Source: JAGTRP01 sp035655235 (GTDB taxonomy: Bacteria > Pseudomonadota > Gammaproteobacteria > Burkholderiales > Rhodocyclaceae). From it: 28,374 nt of DNA. The DNA is taken from the NCBI GenBank assembly GCA_035655235.1, contig DASRUX010000129.1:1-28374 (forward strand). The letters run 5' to 3'. The position numbers were made by a program, and so were the translations under genes. Under the pieces are notes generated by a model that ran no database searches, had not been told where the DNA came from, and saw nothing but the letters and a program-made list of their open reading frames with translations. Below are positions 16,741-24,012 of this stretch, one piece after another (the stretch's first letter is position 1; every line of letters begins with the position of its first letter).

Positions 16741-18708
16741 TCACGCCGCCTTCTTCACGACCGGATAGGTCTTGGCATCGACGATCTTCAGGTCTGCCGC
16801 CACCTTGCCCCGGCGGCCGTCCTCGAACTTGACCTCGGTCTCGATGTACTGGCTGGCCTTGCCGGTGTAGAGGGCGTCGATGAGGACCGCGTACTTCTCG
16901 GCCACGAAATTGCGCCGCACCTTGCGGGTGCGGGTCAGCTCGTCGTCGTCCGGGTCCAGCTCCTTGTGGAGGACCAGGAAGCGGTGGATCTGGGAATCCG
17001 CCACCATGGAGTCATTGGCCAGGGCCTCATTGACCTCCTCCACGCACTGGCGGATCAGCTCATACACCTCCGCCTTGCCCGCCAGGTCGGTGTAACCCGA
17101 GTAGGCGATGCCCCGGCGCTCGGCCCAGTTGCCCACGGCCCCCACGTCGATATTGATGAAGGCAGTCACCATGTCCCGGTCGTGGCCGAAGCAGACCACT
17201 TCCTTGATGTGCTGGAAGAACTTGAGCTTGTTCTCGATGTAGTTGGGGGCGAACATGGCGCCGTTGCTGAGCTTGCCCACGTCCTTGGCCCGGTCGATGA
17301 TTTTGAGGTGGCCGTCCTCGTCGATGAAGCCCGCATCGCCGGTCATGAAGTAACCGTCGGCGTTGATGGACTCGGCCGTGGCGTCAGGGCGCTTGTAGTA
17401 CTCCTTCAAGAGCATCGGCCCCTTCACCAGCACCTCGCCGTTCTCGGCGATCTTGATCTCCACCCCCGGCGCCGGCCGGCCGACGGAATCGAGCTTGATC
17501 TCGCCGTCGGGCTGCATGCAGACGTAGGCGCAGGTCTCGGTCTGGCCGTAGAACTGCTTGAGGTTGATGCCGATGGAGCGGTAGAAGCGGAACAGGTCCG
17601 GCCCGATGGCGGCGCCCGCCGTGTAGGCCACCCGCACCCGGGAAAGCCCGAGGACATTGCGCAGAGGTCCGTAGACGAAGAGGTTGCCCAGGGAATACAG
17701 CAGCCGGTCACCCAGGCCCACCGATTTGCCGTCCAGGATTTCGGCGCCGCAGCGCTTCGCCACGTCCATGAAGTAATGGAACATCCTGCGCTTGAGAGCC
17801 CCGGCGTCTTCCATCCGGATCATCACCTGGGTCAGCAGGCTCTCGAACACCCGGGGCGGTGCGAAGTAGTAGGTGGGCCCGATTTCCCGCAGGTCGGTCA
17901 TCACCGTGTCGCCGGATTCCGGGCAGTTGATGGTGAAACCCGCCACTAGGGCCTGGGCGAAGGAAAACAGGTGGTCGCCCACCCAGGCCATGGGCAGGTA
18001 GGAGAGGATGTCGCCGTCGGGGGTCATCCGGTCCACCTGCACCCCGCCCTGGGCGGCGGCGATGAAGGCGGCGTGGGTCTGGCAGACGCCCTTGGGCTTG
18101 CCGGTGGTGCCGGAGGTGTAGAGCATCACCGATACGTCGTCGTAATGGCCCTTTTCCACCTCGGCATTGAGGAAGTCGGAATGGTTGCGGTCGTGGATCC
18201 GCCCCATTTCCATCAGCTCGTGGACGTCGTGGAGGAAGGGCTGGTTGTAGTGCCGCATGCCCCGGGGATCGTCATAGACGATGTGCTCCAGGAGCGGCAG
18301 CTGGTCCTTCACCTCCAGGAGCTTGTCCACCTGCTCCTGGTCTTCCACCAGGGCGAAGCGGATGCCCGCGTCCTGGAGGACGAAGAGCATTTCCGCCGCC
18401 ACCGCATCCTGGTACAGGGGCACCGGCACGCCGCCCAGGCACTGGACGGCGGTCATGGTCATGTAGAGATGGGGGCGGTTGTCGCCGATGATGGCGAGGT
18501 TGTCGCCCCGCTTGAAGCCCAGGGCGGCGAGGCCGCAGGCCATGGCGCGAACCCGGTCGGCCACTTCGGCCCAGGTCCAGGTCTGCCAGATGCCCAGGTC
18601 CTTTTCCCGCATGGCGGGCGAAGCGCCGCGCACCTTGGCGTGGTGGAACAACAGACGCGGGAAGGTATGCAGACCATCCGGCGCCGCAATACTGGCCTCT
18701 TGAGGCAT
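16741..18708 (-). CDS. AMP-dependent acyl-CoA synthetase, long-chain type
   Basis: The product has 655 residues. The ATP/AMP-binding P-loop is MLYTSGTTGKPKGV, motif II is FYGQTETCAYV, and the C-terminal hinge region is GYFMTGDAGFIDEDGHLKII followed by DRAKDVGKLSNGAMFAPNYI. This pattern and length match the long-chain acyl-CoA synthetase (FadD15/FAA-like) branch of the adenylate-forming family, which converts a carboxylic acid to its CoA thioester through an acyl-AMP. It is the first gene of the - strand operon with a strong GGAGGAG before the ATG. Its cotranscription with a Liv-type importer points to coupled uptake and activation of an exogenous acid. The exact chain length or aromatic nature of the substrate cannot be told. 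Confidence 0.88.
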   Translation of the reverse strand: MPQEASIAAPDGLHTFPRLLFHHAKVRGASPAMREKDLGIWQTWTWAEVADRVRAMACGLAALGFKRGDNLAIIGDNRPHLYMTMTAVQCLGGVPVPLYQDAVAAEMLFVLQDAGIRFALVEDQEQVDKLLEVKDQLPLLEHIVYDDPRGMRHYNQPFLHDVHELMEMGRIHDRNHSDFLNAEVEKGHYDDVSVMLYTSGTTGKPKGVCQTHAAFIAAAQGGVQVDRMTPDGDILSYLPMAWVGDHLFSFAQALVAGFTINCPESGDTVMTDLREIGPTYYFAPPRVFESLLTQVMIRMEDAGALKRRMFHYFMDVAKRCGAEILDGKSVGLGDRLLYSLGNLFVYGPLRNVLGLSRVRVAYTAGAAIGPDLFRFYRSIGINLKQFYGQTETCAYVCMQPDGEIKLDSVGRPAPGVEIKIAENGEVLVKGPMLLKEYYKRPDATAESINADGYFMTGDAGFIDEDGHLKIIDRAKDVGKLSNGAMFAPNYIENKLKFFQHIKEVVCFGHDRDMVTAFINIDVGAVGNWAERRGIAYSGYTDLAGKAEVYELIRQCVEEVNEALANDSMVADSQIHRFLVLHKELDPDDDELTRTRKVRRNFVAEKYAVLIDALYTGKASQYIETEVKFEDGRRGKVAADLKIVDAKTYPVVKKAA

Positions 18709-18809
18709 TTTTGTCTCCTCCCTGCCGTAAATCGGGTTGCCGGGTCGGCCCCCGAAATCGTGGGTTGTTTTAGGGTTTGCTGCGGCTCAGTGTATTCAGG
18801 TCATCGGCT

Positions 18810-18833
18810 TATAATTGTCGTCCGCTAGACAAT
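18810..18833 (+). promoter_or_regulatory. Candidate -10 box overlapped by a 20-bp operator-like palindrome
   Basis: TATAAT at 18810-18815 is overlapped by ATTGTC (18814-18819), 8 bases, GACAAT (18828-18833). The half-sites are perfect inverted copies, as expected for a dimeric regulator. A good -35 box is not visible, which fits an activated or weak promoter. It lies just ahead of the Crp/Fnr-family gene and in the divergent gap to the acyl-CoA synthetase operon, so autoregulation and control of that operon are both possible. Confidence 0.45.
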
Positions 18834-18845
18834 CGGGCGAAAAAA

Positions 18846-19520
18846 TTGAAAGACGTGTCGGAGTTGCTTCGCACCAGCCAGTGGGGACAGGCCCTGTCGG
18901 AAGAGGCATTGGCCAGGGCCCTGGCCGGCACTTCTGAACGCATTGTTCCGGCCGGAGCTTACGTGTGCCTTAAAGGCGACCCGGCCGAACACTGGATCGG
19001 GGTGGTGGATGGATTGGTGAAAATCGCCAGCCACTGGGTCACCGGCAAGACCGTCACCTTCACCGGCGTACCCCCCGGCGGCTGGCTCGGCGAGGGCTCC
19101 ATGCTGAAGCGCGAGCCCCGCAAATACGACGTGATCGCCCTGCGGGATTCCCGCATCGCCTACATGAACCGGTCCGCCTTCCAGTGGCTCCTGGACAACA
19201 GCATTCCCTTCAACCGCTTCCTGCTCAATCACCTGAACGAGCGCCTCGGCCAGTTCATCGGCATGGTGGAGCACGAGCGCCTGCTGGAAACGGAAGCCCG
19301 GGTGGCCCGCTGCCTGGCGAGCCTGTTCAACCCGGTGCTATACCCCGGCACCAACCGGCAATTGCAGATTTCCCAGGAAGAGCTGGGCTACCTGGCCGGC
19401 GTCTCCCGCCAGCGGGCCAACCAGGCCCTCAAGGTGCTGGAGGAAGCCGGGCTGCTGCGCATCGAATACGGAGGCATCAACGTCCTCGACCTGGACGGAC
19501 TGCGCACCTTCGGCGACTGA
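18846..19520 (+). CDS. Crp/Fnr-family transcriptional regulator
   Basis: The product has about 224 residues. An N-terminal cyclic-nucleotide-binding-like barrel (IVPAGAYVCLKGDPAEHWIG, LGEGSMLKREPRKYDVIAL) is followed by the dimer helix and a Crp-type HTH (LQISQEELGYLAGVSRQRAN, then QALKVLEEAGLLRIEYGG). The N-terminal cysteines of Fnr are absent, so it is not an iron-sulphur oxygen sensor of the classical kind; the ligand is unknown. The start is uncertain: a TTG at 18846 lies ~24 bases after the likely transcription start, and a GTG at 18855 is also possible. The open frame extends to 18777, but that would start upstream of the -10 box. It diverges from the acyl-CoA synthetase/Liv operon, its most likely target. 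Its stop is 9 bp from the stop of the convergent sigma-54 activator. Confidence 0.82.
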   Translation: MKDVSELLRTSQWGQALSEEALARALAGTSERIVPAGAYVCLKGDPAEHWIGVVDGLVKIASHWVTGKTVTFTGVPPGGWLGEGSMLKREPRKYDVIALRDSRIAYMNRSAFQWLLDNSIPFNRFLLNHLNERLGQFIGMVEHERLLETEARVARCLASLFNPVLYPGTNRQLQISQEELGYLAGVSRQRANQALKVLEEAGLLRIEYGGINVLDLDGLRTFGD

Positions 19521-19529
19521 CGCCGACGC

Positions 19530-20864
19530 TCAGTGCTGAACCGCGGTGCGGTTCATGATGCGGTACAGGGTCACCCGGGAAACCCCCAGCTGACGGGCTG
19601 CCAGGGTCACATTGTTGCCGTTGGCCCGCAGGGTCGCCCGGATCATCTCCCGCTCGAAGGACGCCCGGGCATCCTCCAGGGTCACTTGGGGCTGATCTTC
19701 AGCAGCGGCTGCCAGCCCCAGGTCGGCGGCGCTGATGAGCCTGTTCTCTCCGAGGATCACGGCGCTGTGGACCCGGTTGATCAGCTCCCGCACATTGCCC
19801 GGCCAGTCATGGGCATTCATGGCCCGCAGGGCATCGGCGCTGAATCCCACCACCCGGCTGCGGTTGGCGGCGGCAAATTTGCGCAGGATGGCCTCGGCCA
19901 GGAGCTGCACGTCCCCGTCCCGTTCCCGGAGCGGCGGCAGGCGCAGGTGGAGGACATTGAGCCGGTAGAAGAGGTCTTCCCTGAAACGGCCTTCGCCCAC
20001 GGCTTTTCTCAGGTCCACATGGGTCGCCGCCACCAACCGGCAATCCACCGGGATGGGCTGGGTGGAGCCCAGGCGGGTGATGGTGCGCTCCTGAAGAACC
20101 CGCAGCAGGTTGGCCTGAAGATTCATGGGCAGGTCGCCGATCTCGTCCAGGAAGAGGACGCCCCCATCCGCCGCCTCGATGCTCCCCACCTTGCGCTGGA
20201 CGGCGCCGGTGAAGGCGCCCCGCTCGTGGCCGAAAAGCTCGGACTGGATCAGGTTGGCGGGGATGGCGGCGCAATTCACCACCACGAAGGGCCCCGCCGC
20301 CCGGGCGGAATGCTGGTGGATGGCCTGGCTCACCAATTCCTTGCCGGTGCCCGATTCGCCGCCGATCAGCACCGGCAGGTCGGCCTTCACCACCTTCTCC
20401 AGCTGCCGGAAGAAATCCAGCATGGCCGGGCTGGCGCCGAAGATGCCGAAATGCTCGGAGGCCTTCTGGGCCCGCTCCAGGGCCCGGCGCAGGCTGGCCT
20501 TGCCGTGGGCGTGGCCGATGGTGGCGGCCAGCCGCCCCGTATCCACCGGCAGGGTGTGGTAATCGTGGAAGGCGGTGAGGAGGGACAGCCACGATCCGGA
20601 ATCCGCCATCAGCTCCGGCCGCACCACGGCGATCCACTCGGCGCCGGGGGCGGCGGCCAGCAGCTTTTCCACGTCCTCCCGGGGCAGCACCAGGGAGCGG
20701 TCCAGGGTCACCAGGCCGACGCTGCAGCGCCGTTCCGCCACCAGCCGCCGGGCGTCCGCCGCCGAGCGGGCGTAATGGACGGCGGTATCCGAGCGCTCCA
20801 ACTGCCGCAACTGGGCCCCCAGCATCCCGTGGGGATCGAAGGCGAGCAGGTTCCGTCTTTCCAT
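19530..20864 (-). CDS. VpsR-like sigma-54-dependent transcriptional activator
   Basis: The product has 444 residues. Residues 1-125 look like a degenerate receiver: Asp10 and Asp55 (LVTLD) are present, but the conserved lysine position reads YHTLPVD, as I recall for VpsR of Vibrio cholerae. The AAA+ domain is intact: Walker A GESGTGKE (169-176), the sigma-54 contact loop GAFTGA (216-221), Walker B GGVLFLDEIGDL (234-245) and the LREREGD-type sensor block (LPPLRERDGDV). A Fis-type HTH closes the protein (NNVTLAARQLGVSRVTLYRI). The ATG at 20864 has AGGAAG 6 bases upstream. Because GAFTGA is intact it should activate sigma-54 promoters, and the one at 21247 in the divergent gap is the obvious target. 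VpsR binds c-di-GMP and drives matrix genes; a similar trigger here is inference. A PrsR-like regulator is an alternative reading. Confidence 0.87.
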   Translation of the reverse strand: MERRNLLAFDPHGMLGAQLRQLERSDTAVHYARSAADARRLVAERRCSVGLVTLDRSLVLPREDVEKLLAAAPGAEWIAVVRPELMADSGSWLSLLTAFHDYHTLPVDTGRLAATIGHAHGKASLRRALERAQKASEHFGIFGASPAMLDFFRQLEKVVKADLPVLIGGESGTGKELVSQAIHQHSARAAGPFVVVNCAAIPANLIQSELFGHERGAFTGAVQRKVGSIEAADGGVLFLDEIGDLPMNLQANLLRVLQERTITRLGSTQPIPVDCRLVAATHVDLRKAVGEGRFREDLFYRLNVLHLRLPPLRERDGDVQLLAEAILRKFAAANRSRVVGFSADALRAMNAHDWPGNVRELINRVHSAVILGENRLISAADLGLAAAAEDQPQVTLEDARASFEREMIRATLRANGNNVTLAARQLGVSRVTLYRIMNRTAVQH

Positions 20865-21217
20865 CGGGCACTTCCTGGACGATCCGCTCCGGGGCACCGG
20901 CCCCGGCACACCGCCGCAATCTAGACCGCCGTTCAGGCAAACAGAAATACCGCCGACACCTGCATAACCGGCCGGAATCCCCTCCTCCCCAAACCGCCCT
21001 CCTTGCCGGCCTGGGGTACCTACCCCGGAAATCCAGAAGCTTTACAGTCCGCCGGGAGGGAGCCTTGGCATCTCCATCCCCCGGAAAACCGGGGCCTGGG
21101 GGGCGCCCGCCATGACGGGGCCATTGGCCGTCCGCCAGCCAGCTGTTTCAGGGCCTTTACACGCCGGCCTTCGCCCGCCTGACGCCCCAAACGCCACAAA
21201 CATCCATTTACCTTTTC

Positions 21218-21230
21218 CATCAACGACTTA
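21218..21230 (+). promoter_or_regulatory. IHF-like binding site
   Basis: CATCAACGACTTA matches the IHF consensus WATCAANNNNTTR at every defined base except the first. It sits ~20 bp upstream of the sigma-54 -24 box, where IHF commonly bends DNA so that an upstream-bound activator can touch the polymerase. Confidence 0.5.
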
Positions 21231-21246
21231 ATCAATCCCGTATGGA

Positions 21247-21263
21247 TTGGCACAGCCGTTGCT
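21247..21263 (+). promoter_or_regulatory. Sigma-54 (RpoN) promoter of the glycine-rich protein gene
   Basis: TTGGCACAGCCGTTGCT fits the sigma-54 consensus YTGGCACN5TTGCW at all informative bases, with GG (21249-21250) and GC (21261-21262) at the required spacing. The predicted start of transcription is near 21274, giving a ~45-base leader with AGGAGG at 21306-21311 before the ATG at 21319. A short inverted repeat AATCC/GGATT (21234-21248) touches the -24 box. The divergent gene encodes a sigma-54 activator. Confidence 0.88.
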
Positions 21264-21318
21264 GTCGGGGGTCCGGAGGGCGCGGCATCGTGCGGCGCCC
21301 GACTTAGGAGGATTCGAA

Positions 21319-23595
21319 ATGAAGAAAACCCTAGTGGCAACCGCCATTGCGATGATCTTTGGCGCTGCCCCGGCATTCGCCCAGCCGACGATCAACTCGG
21401 ATAACACGGATTCGACGGTCAGCCAGACTTCCAGCGAAGACAACCGCGACCTGAGCGGCTCCACCGCCGACCGGTTCGGCGCGGCCGCCAACAATGCTTC
21501 CACCGCCACCTCGACCCTGAACAGGACCAATACTTCCACCAACACCAATACCACCTCCGCCACGGTGAACATGACCGGTTCCGTGACCGGCGCGACCATC
21601 AACGGCCTCGGCAACGTAGCTACCGGCAGCGGCCTGTCCAACGGCGCGGCAGGCGGCATTGGCGGCACCGGCTTCGGCGGCTTTGCCGGTCCCGGCGGAG
21701 CGGGCGGTGCCGGCGGCGCCGGGGCGGCCGGCGGTGCCGGCGGCGCGGGTGGTGCCGGTGGCTTCGGCGGCGCCAGCGGTTCCGCCGATGGCACCTCCGG
21801 CACGGCCGGTCCCACCACCGCCACCGGCGGTACTTCCTCCAACACGGCGTCCAGTGCCGGCGGCTTCGGCGGCGGGGGCGGCGTGACCTCTTCCAGCGGC
21901 AGCAATGGCGGCAGCACCGGTGCCGCAAGCTCGGCGGGCGGCGCAGGCGCGGCCGGCGGCGCAGCAGCCAGCTTCGGCGGATTCGGCGGCGCCAACGGCA
22001 CTGCCTCCAGCGCCACTGGCCCGGGCGGGTTCGCTGGCCCGACCACCAGCACCGCCGGTGCCGGCGGCTCGACTGGCGCCGCGGCCAACCTGGGCGGCTT
22101 CGGCGGCGCCAACGGCACCGCGGCCAACACTTCCGGCGCAGGCGGCACGGGCGGCCCGGCCACCAGCACCACGGGGGCCGGCGGCGCCAATGGCACGTCG
22201 GCCAGCCTGGGCGGCTTCGGCGGCGCCAATGGCACCGCGGCCAACACTTCCGGCGCCGGTGGCGCAGGCGGCGCCGCCACCAATGGTTCCGGCGCGGGCG
22301 GCGCCACGGGCACCGCCGCGAACCTGGGCGGCATCGGCGGCCAGGCCGGTCCGGCCACCAACACTTCCGGCGCAGGCGGCGCCAATGGCACTGCCGCCAA
22401 CGCCACCGGGACTGGCGGCACCAACGGTACCGCCACCAACACGGGGGGTGCCGGCGGCCCCGGCGCTGCCGGCCCGAGCACGGCCGGGGCAGGCGGCCCG
22501 GTGGGGACCGGCGCTGCCGCGGGTGGCGTCGGGGTTGGCGTCGGCTCGGTGAATCTGGGTTCCGGCACCTCGACCAGCACGGCGGGTGCCGGTGGGGCAG
22601 GCGGTGCCAACACCGCCACGGCGGGGTCCGGCGGGGCTGCCGGCCCGGCCTCCAACACAGCCGGCGGAAGCTATGCCGGCCCGGCCACCCAGGCCAGCGG
22701 CGCCGGTGGCGCCGGCGGCACCAACACCGCTTCCGGCGGTGCGGGCGGAACCACCGGCCCGGCTTCCAATACGGCCGGAGCCGGCGGTGCGGGCGGCACC
22801 AATACCCAGACCGCCGGCGCCAGCGGCGCGGCCGGACCGGCCAGCCAGACCGGCGGCATGGGTGGGGCCGGCGGCGCCAATAGCCAGACGGCCGGCGCCA
22901 GCGGCGCGGGCGGCGCAGTCACCGCCACGGGCGGCCTCGGCGGCGCGGGCGGCACCAATACCCAGACCGGCGGGACCGGCGGCTCCACCGGCGCGGCCAG
23001 CAATACGGCCGGCGCAGGCGGTGCCGGCGGCGCTTCCAGCAGCACCGGCGGTGCCAGCGGTGCCGGCGGGGCGGCTTCCCAGACGGCCGGTGCGGGCGGC
23101 GCTTCCGGTCCGGCATCCAGCACCGGCGGCATGGGCGGAGCCGGCGGCGGTGCCGCCAACACGGCCGGCAGCGGCGGGGCCGGGACGGCTACCAGCACTG
23201 CCGGAGCCGGCGGTGCAGGCGGCTCGGCGACCACGGGTGACGCCCACTCCGGCGCCACCGCGACCGCTGCCAGCGGCAGCGCGGCTGGCGGCACCTCCAC
23301 CGGCGGCGCGGGTGCAGCCGGCGGTGGCGGCGGCTCCGGTGCGGCTGGCGGCAGCGGCGCTGCCGGCGGCTACGGTGGCGATTCCGTCGCGGGGGCCGGC
23401 AACGGCGCTTCCGGCGGGGCCGGTGGAGCCGGCGGCGCCAGCTCCATCAGCGCCGGGACCTTCGACATGTCCAACACCATGACCAATGTGGCCAACACGG
23501 CGGCCGGCATCACCACCGCCATCCAACAGACCGGCATCAGCTCCCTGGTGCAGCAGGTCAATAACGTCCAGGCCAACCTGCGCGTGAATCAGTAA
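21319..23595 (+). CDS. Secreted glycine-rich 13-residue-repeat protein, candidate fibre or matrix subunit
   Basis: The product has 758 residues. A Sec signal peptide (MKKTLVATAIAMIFGAAPAF, then AQ) is followed by a Ser/Thr/Asn-rich head (about 24-100), a Gly/Ala-rich zone (about 102-219), roughly 30 tandem 13-residue repeats (220-640), another Gly/Ala zone (641-709), and a non-repetitive tail of ~50 residues ending SSLVQQVNNVQANLRVNQ. There is no cysteine, no glutamate after residue 40, and no lysine or arginine between Arg69 and Arg755. The head has LSGSTADRFGAA (45-56), which aligns with the double-glycine motifs of its neighbours but ends in AA. Head and tail resemble those of the next gene product. 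The ATG at 21319 has AGGAGG upstream. No established family is recognised; resemblance to mycobacterial PGRS proteins is compositional. An extracellular structural role under sigma-54 control is inferred. Confidence 0.8.
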   Translation: MKKTLVATAIAMIFGAAPAFAQPTINSDNTDSTVSQTSSEDNRDLSGSTADRFGAAANNASTATSTLNRTNTSTNTNTTSATVNMTGSVTGATINGLGNVATGSGLSNGAAGGIGGTGFGGFAGPGGAGGAGGAGAAGGAGGAGGAGGFGGASGSADGTSGTAGPTTATGGTSSNTASSAGGFGGGGGVTSSSGSNGGSTGAASSAGGAGAAGGAAASFGGFGGANGTASSATGPGGFAGPTTSTAGAGGSTGAAANLGGFGGANGTAANTSGAGGTGGPATSTTGAGGANGTSASLGGFGGANGTAANTSGAGGAGGAATNGSGAGGATGTAANLGGIGGQAGPATNTSGAGGANGTAANATGTGGTNGTATNTGGAGGPGAAGPSTAGAGGPVGTGAAAGGVGVGVGSVNLGSGTSTSTAGAGGAGGANTATAGSGGAAGPASNTAGGSYAGPATQASGAGGAGGTNTASGGAGGTTGPASNTAGAGGAGGTNTQTAGASGAAGPASQTGGMGGAGGANSQTAGASGAGGAVTATGGLGGAGGTNTQTGGTGGSTGAASNTAGAGGAGGASSSTGGASGAGGAASQTAGAGGASGPASSTGGMGGAGGGAANTAGSGGAGTATSTAGAGGAGGSATTGDAHSGATATAASGSAAGGTSTGGAGAAGGGGGSGAAGGSGAAGGYGGDSVAGAGNGASGGAGGAGGASSISAGTFDMSNTMTNVANTAAGITTAIQQTGISSLVQQVNNVQANLRVNQ
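21976..23238 (+). repeat. Tandem array of ~30 copies of a 39-bp (13-residue) repeat
   Basis: Residues 220-640 break into units of 13 with consensus x-G-x-x-G-x-x-G-x-x-x-x-T, for example GGFGGANGTAANT, SGAGGAGGAATNG, AGAGGAGGTNTQT, GGMGGAGGANSQT and AGASGAGGAVTAT. The phase is kept throughout apart from a 20-residue insert at 402-421 and two 12-residue units (448-459, 616-627). In the first half positions 11-12 are mostly AN or AT, in the second half more often TQ, SN or SQ. Two units (GGFGGANGTAANT) are identical at the protein level. Confidence 0.85.
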
Positions 23596-23604
23596 GCGGT
23601 ACCG

Positions 23605-23636
23605 GCCCGGAGGCTTTGCGGCCTCCGGGCTTTTTT
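23605..23636 (+). terminator. Strong intrinsic terminator after the glycine-rich protein gene
   Basis: A perfect 10-bp stem, GCCCGGAGGC and GCCTCCGGGC around a 6-base loop, is followed by six T. It lies 9 bp after the stop and 22 bp before the next gene on the same strand, so it should cut transcription of the accessory genes relative to the large subunit. Confidence 0.92.
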
Positions 23637-23658
23637 GTGAATTGGATGGGAGAACAAT

Positions 23659-24012
23659 GTGATTCGCGATGTGATTCGAAAGGCGAATTCCCGCCTGCTC
23701 CTGGCTTCGGCCCTGCTGACGGGGTTGCTGCCCAGCCCGCTCCTGGCGGGGGCGGAGGAGGTCGACTTCGGCAGCAGGACGCTGGATGCGACCGCCCTCG
23801 ACCGCTTCCGGGGCGGTACGGACGTGGCGGTGGATAACACCAACACCACCGACGGCCTGGTCCACGGCAACAACGCCAGCAACCTGGTCACCGGCAGCAA
23901 CCTTATCGACGCCTCCTTTTCCGGCGCCAGCGGGCTATCCACGGTGATCCAGAACACCGGCAACAATGTGTTGATCCAGGCGCCGGTGATCGTCAATCTG
24001 CAGGTCCAATGA
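23659..24012 (+). CDS. Small secreted protein with double-glycine motif, candidate minor subunit or nucleator
   Basis: The product has 117 residues. A hydrophobic signal (about 12-30, ending LLAGAEE) is followed by LDATALDRFRGG (42-53), which fits the double-glycine leader pattern LSxxELxxIxGG recognised by C39 peptidases. Cleavage there would release a 64-residue product rich in Asn, Thr, Val and Ser. That product has the block NTNTT, also present in the head of the large repeat protein, and a C-terminal GLSTVIQNTGNNVLIQ that aligns with GITTAIQQTGISSLVQ at the tail of that protein. It thus looks like the large subunit without its glycine-rich part. The start is GTG at 23659 with GGGAG upstream; a GTG at 23671 is possible. 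Its stop overlaps the start of the peptidase gene (ATGA), so they are coupled. Confidence 0.75.
   Translation: MIRDVIRKANSRLLLASALLTGLLPSPLLAGAEEVDFGSRTLDATALDRFRGGTDVAVDNTNTTDGLVHGNNASNLVTGSNLIDASFSGASGLSTVIQNTGNNVLIQAPVIVNLQVQ

Larger units (their letters stand above)
20865..21318. other. 454-bp divergent regulatory region of the glycine-rich protein gene
   Basis: There is no gene in this gap. It holds several inverted repeats that could be upstream activator sites: GGGGTACCTACCCC at 21013-21026, CCCCGGAAAACCGGGG at 21079-21094 and GGCCATTGGCC at 21119-21129. A locally AT-richer stretch from about 21190 to 21248 precedes the sigma-54 promoter. The remainder is G/C rich and shows nothing I recognise. 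Short open frames here have no ribosome binding site or family match. Confidence 0.55.

Noticed and set aside
21079..21094. Terminator for the sigma-54 activator or an unseen transcript
   Set aside because: CCCCGG-AAAA-CCGGGG has no T-tract and lies upstream of both divergent genes; kept only as a possible activator site.
21976..23238. CRISPR array
   Set aside because: Repeats are imperfect, have no unique spacers, and are in frame with a coding sequence with signal peptide and a good start site.
21319..23595. Mycobacterial PE_PGRS homologue
   Set aside because: No PE domain; only the glycine-rich composition is similar, and the Sec signal and neighbours point elsewhere.
21331..23865. An 844-residue antisense open frame (and a 476-residue one at 21228-22658) across the glycine-rich gene
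   Set aside because: Repetitive G/C-rich codons rarely give stops in other frames; the predicted proteins are low-complexity Ala/Gly/Arg or Pro/Ala shadows without ribosome binding site, signal or family features.
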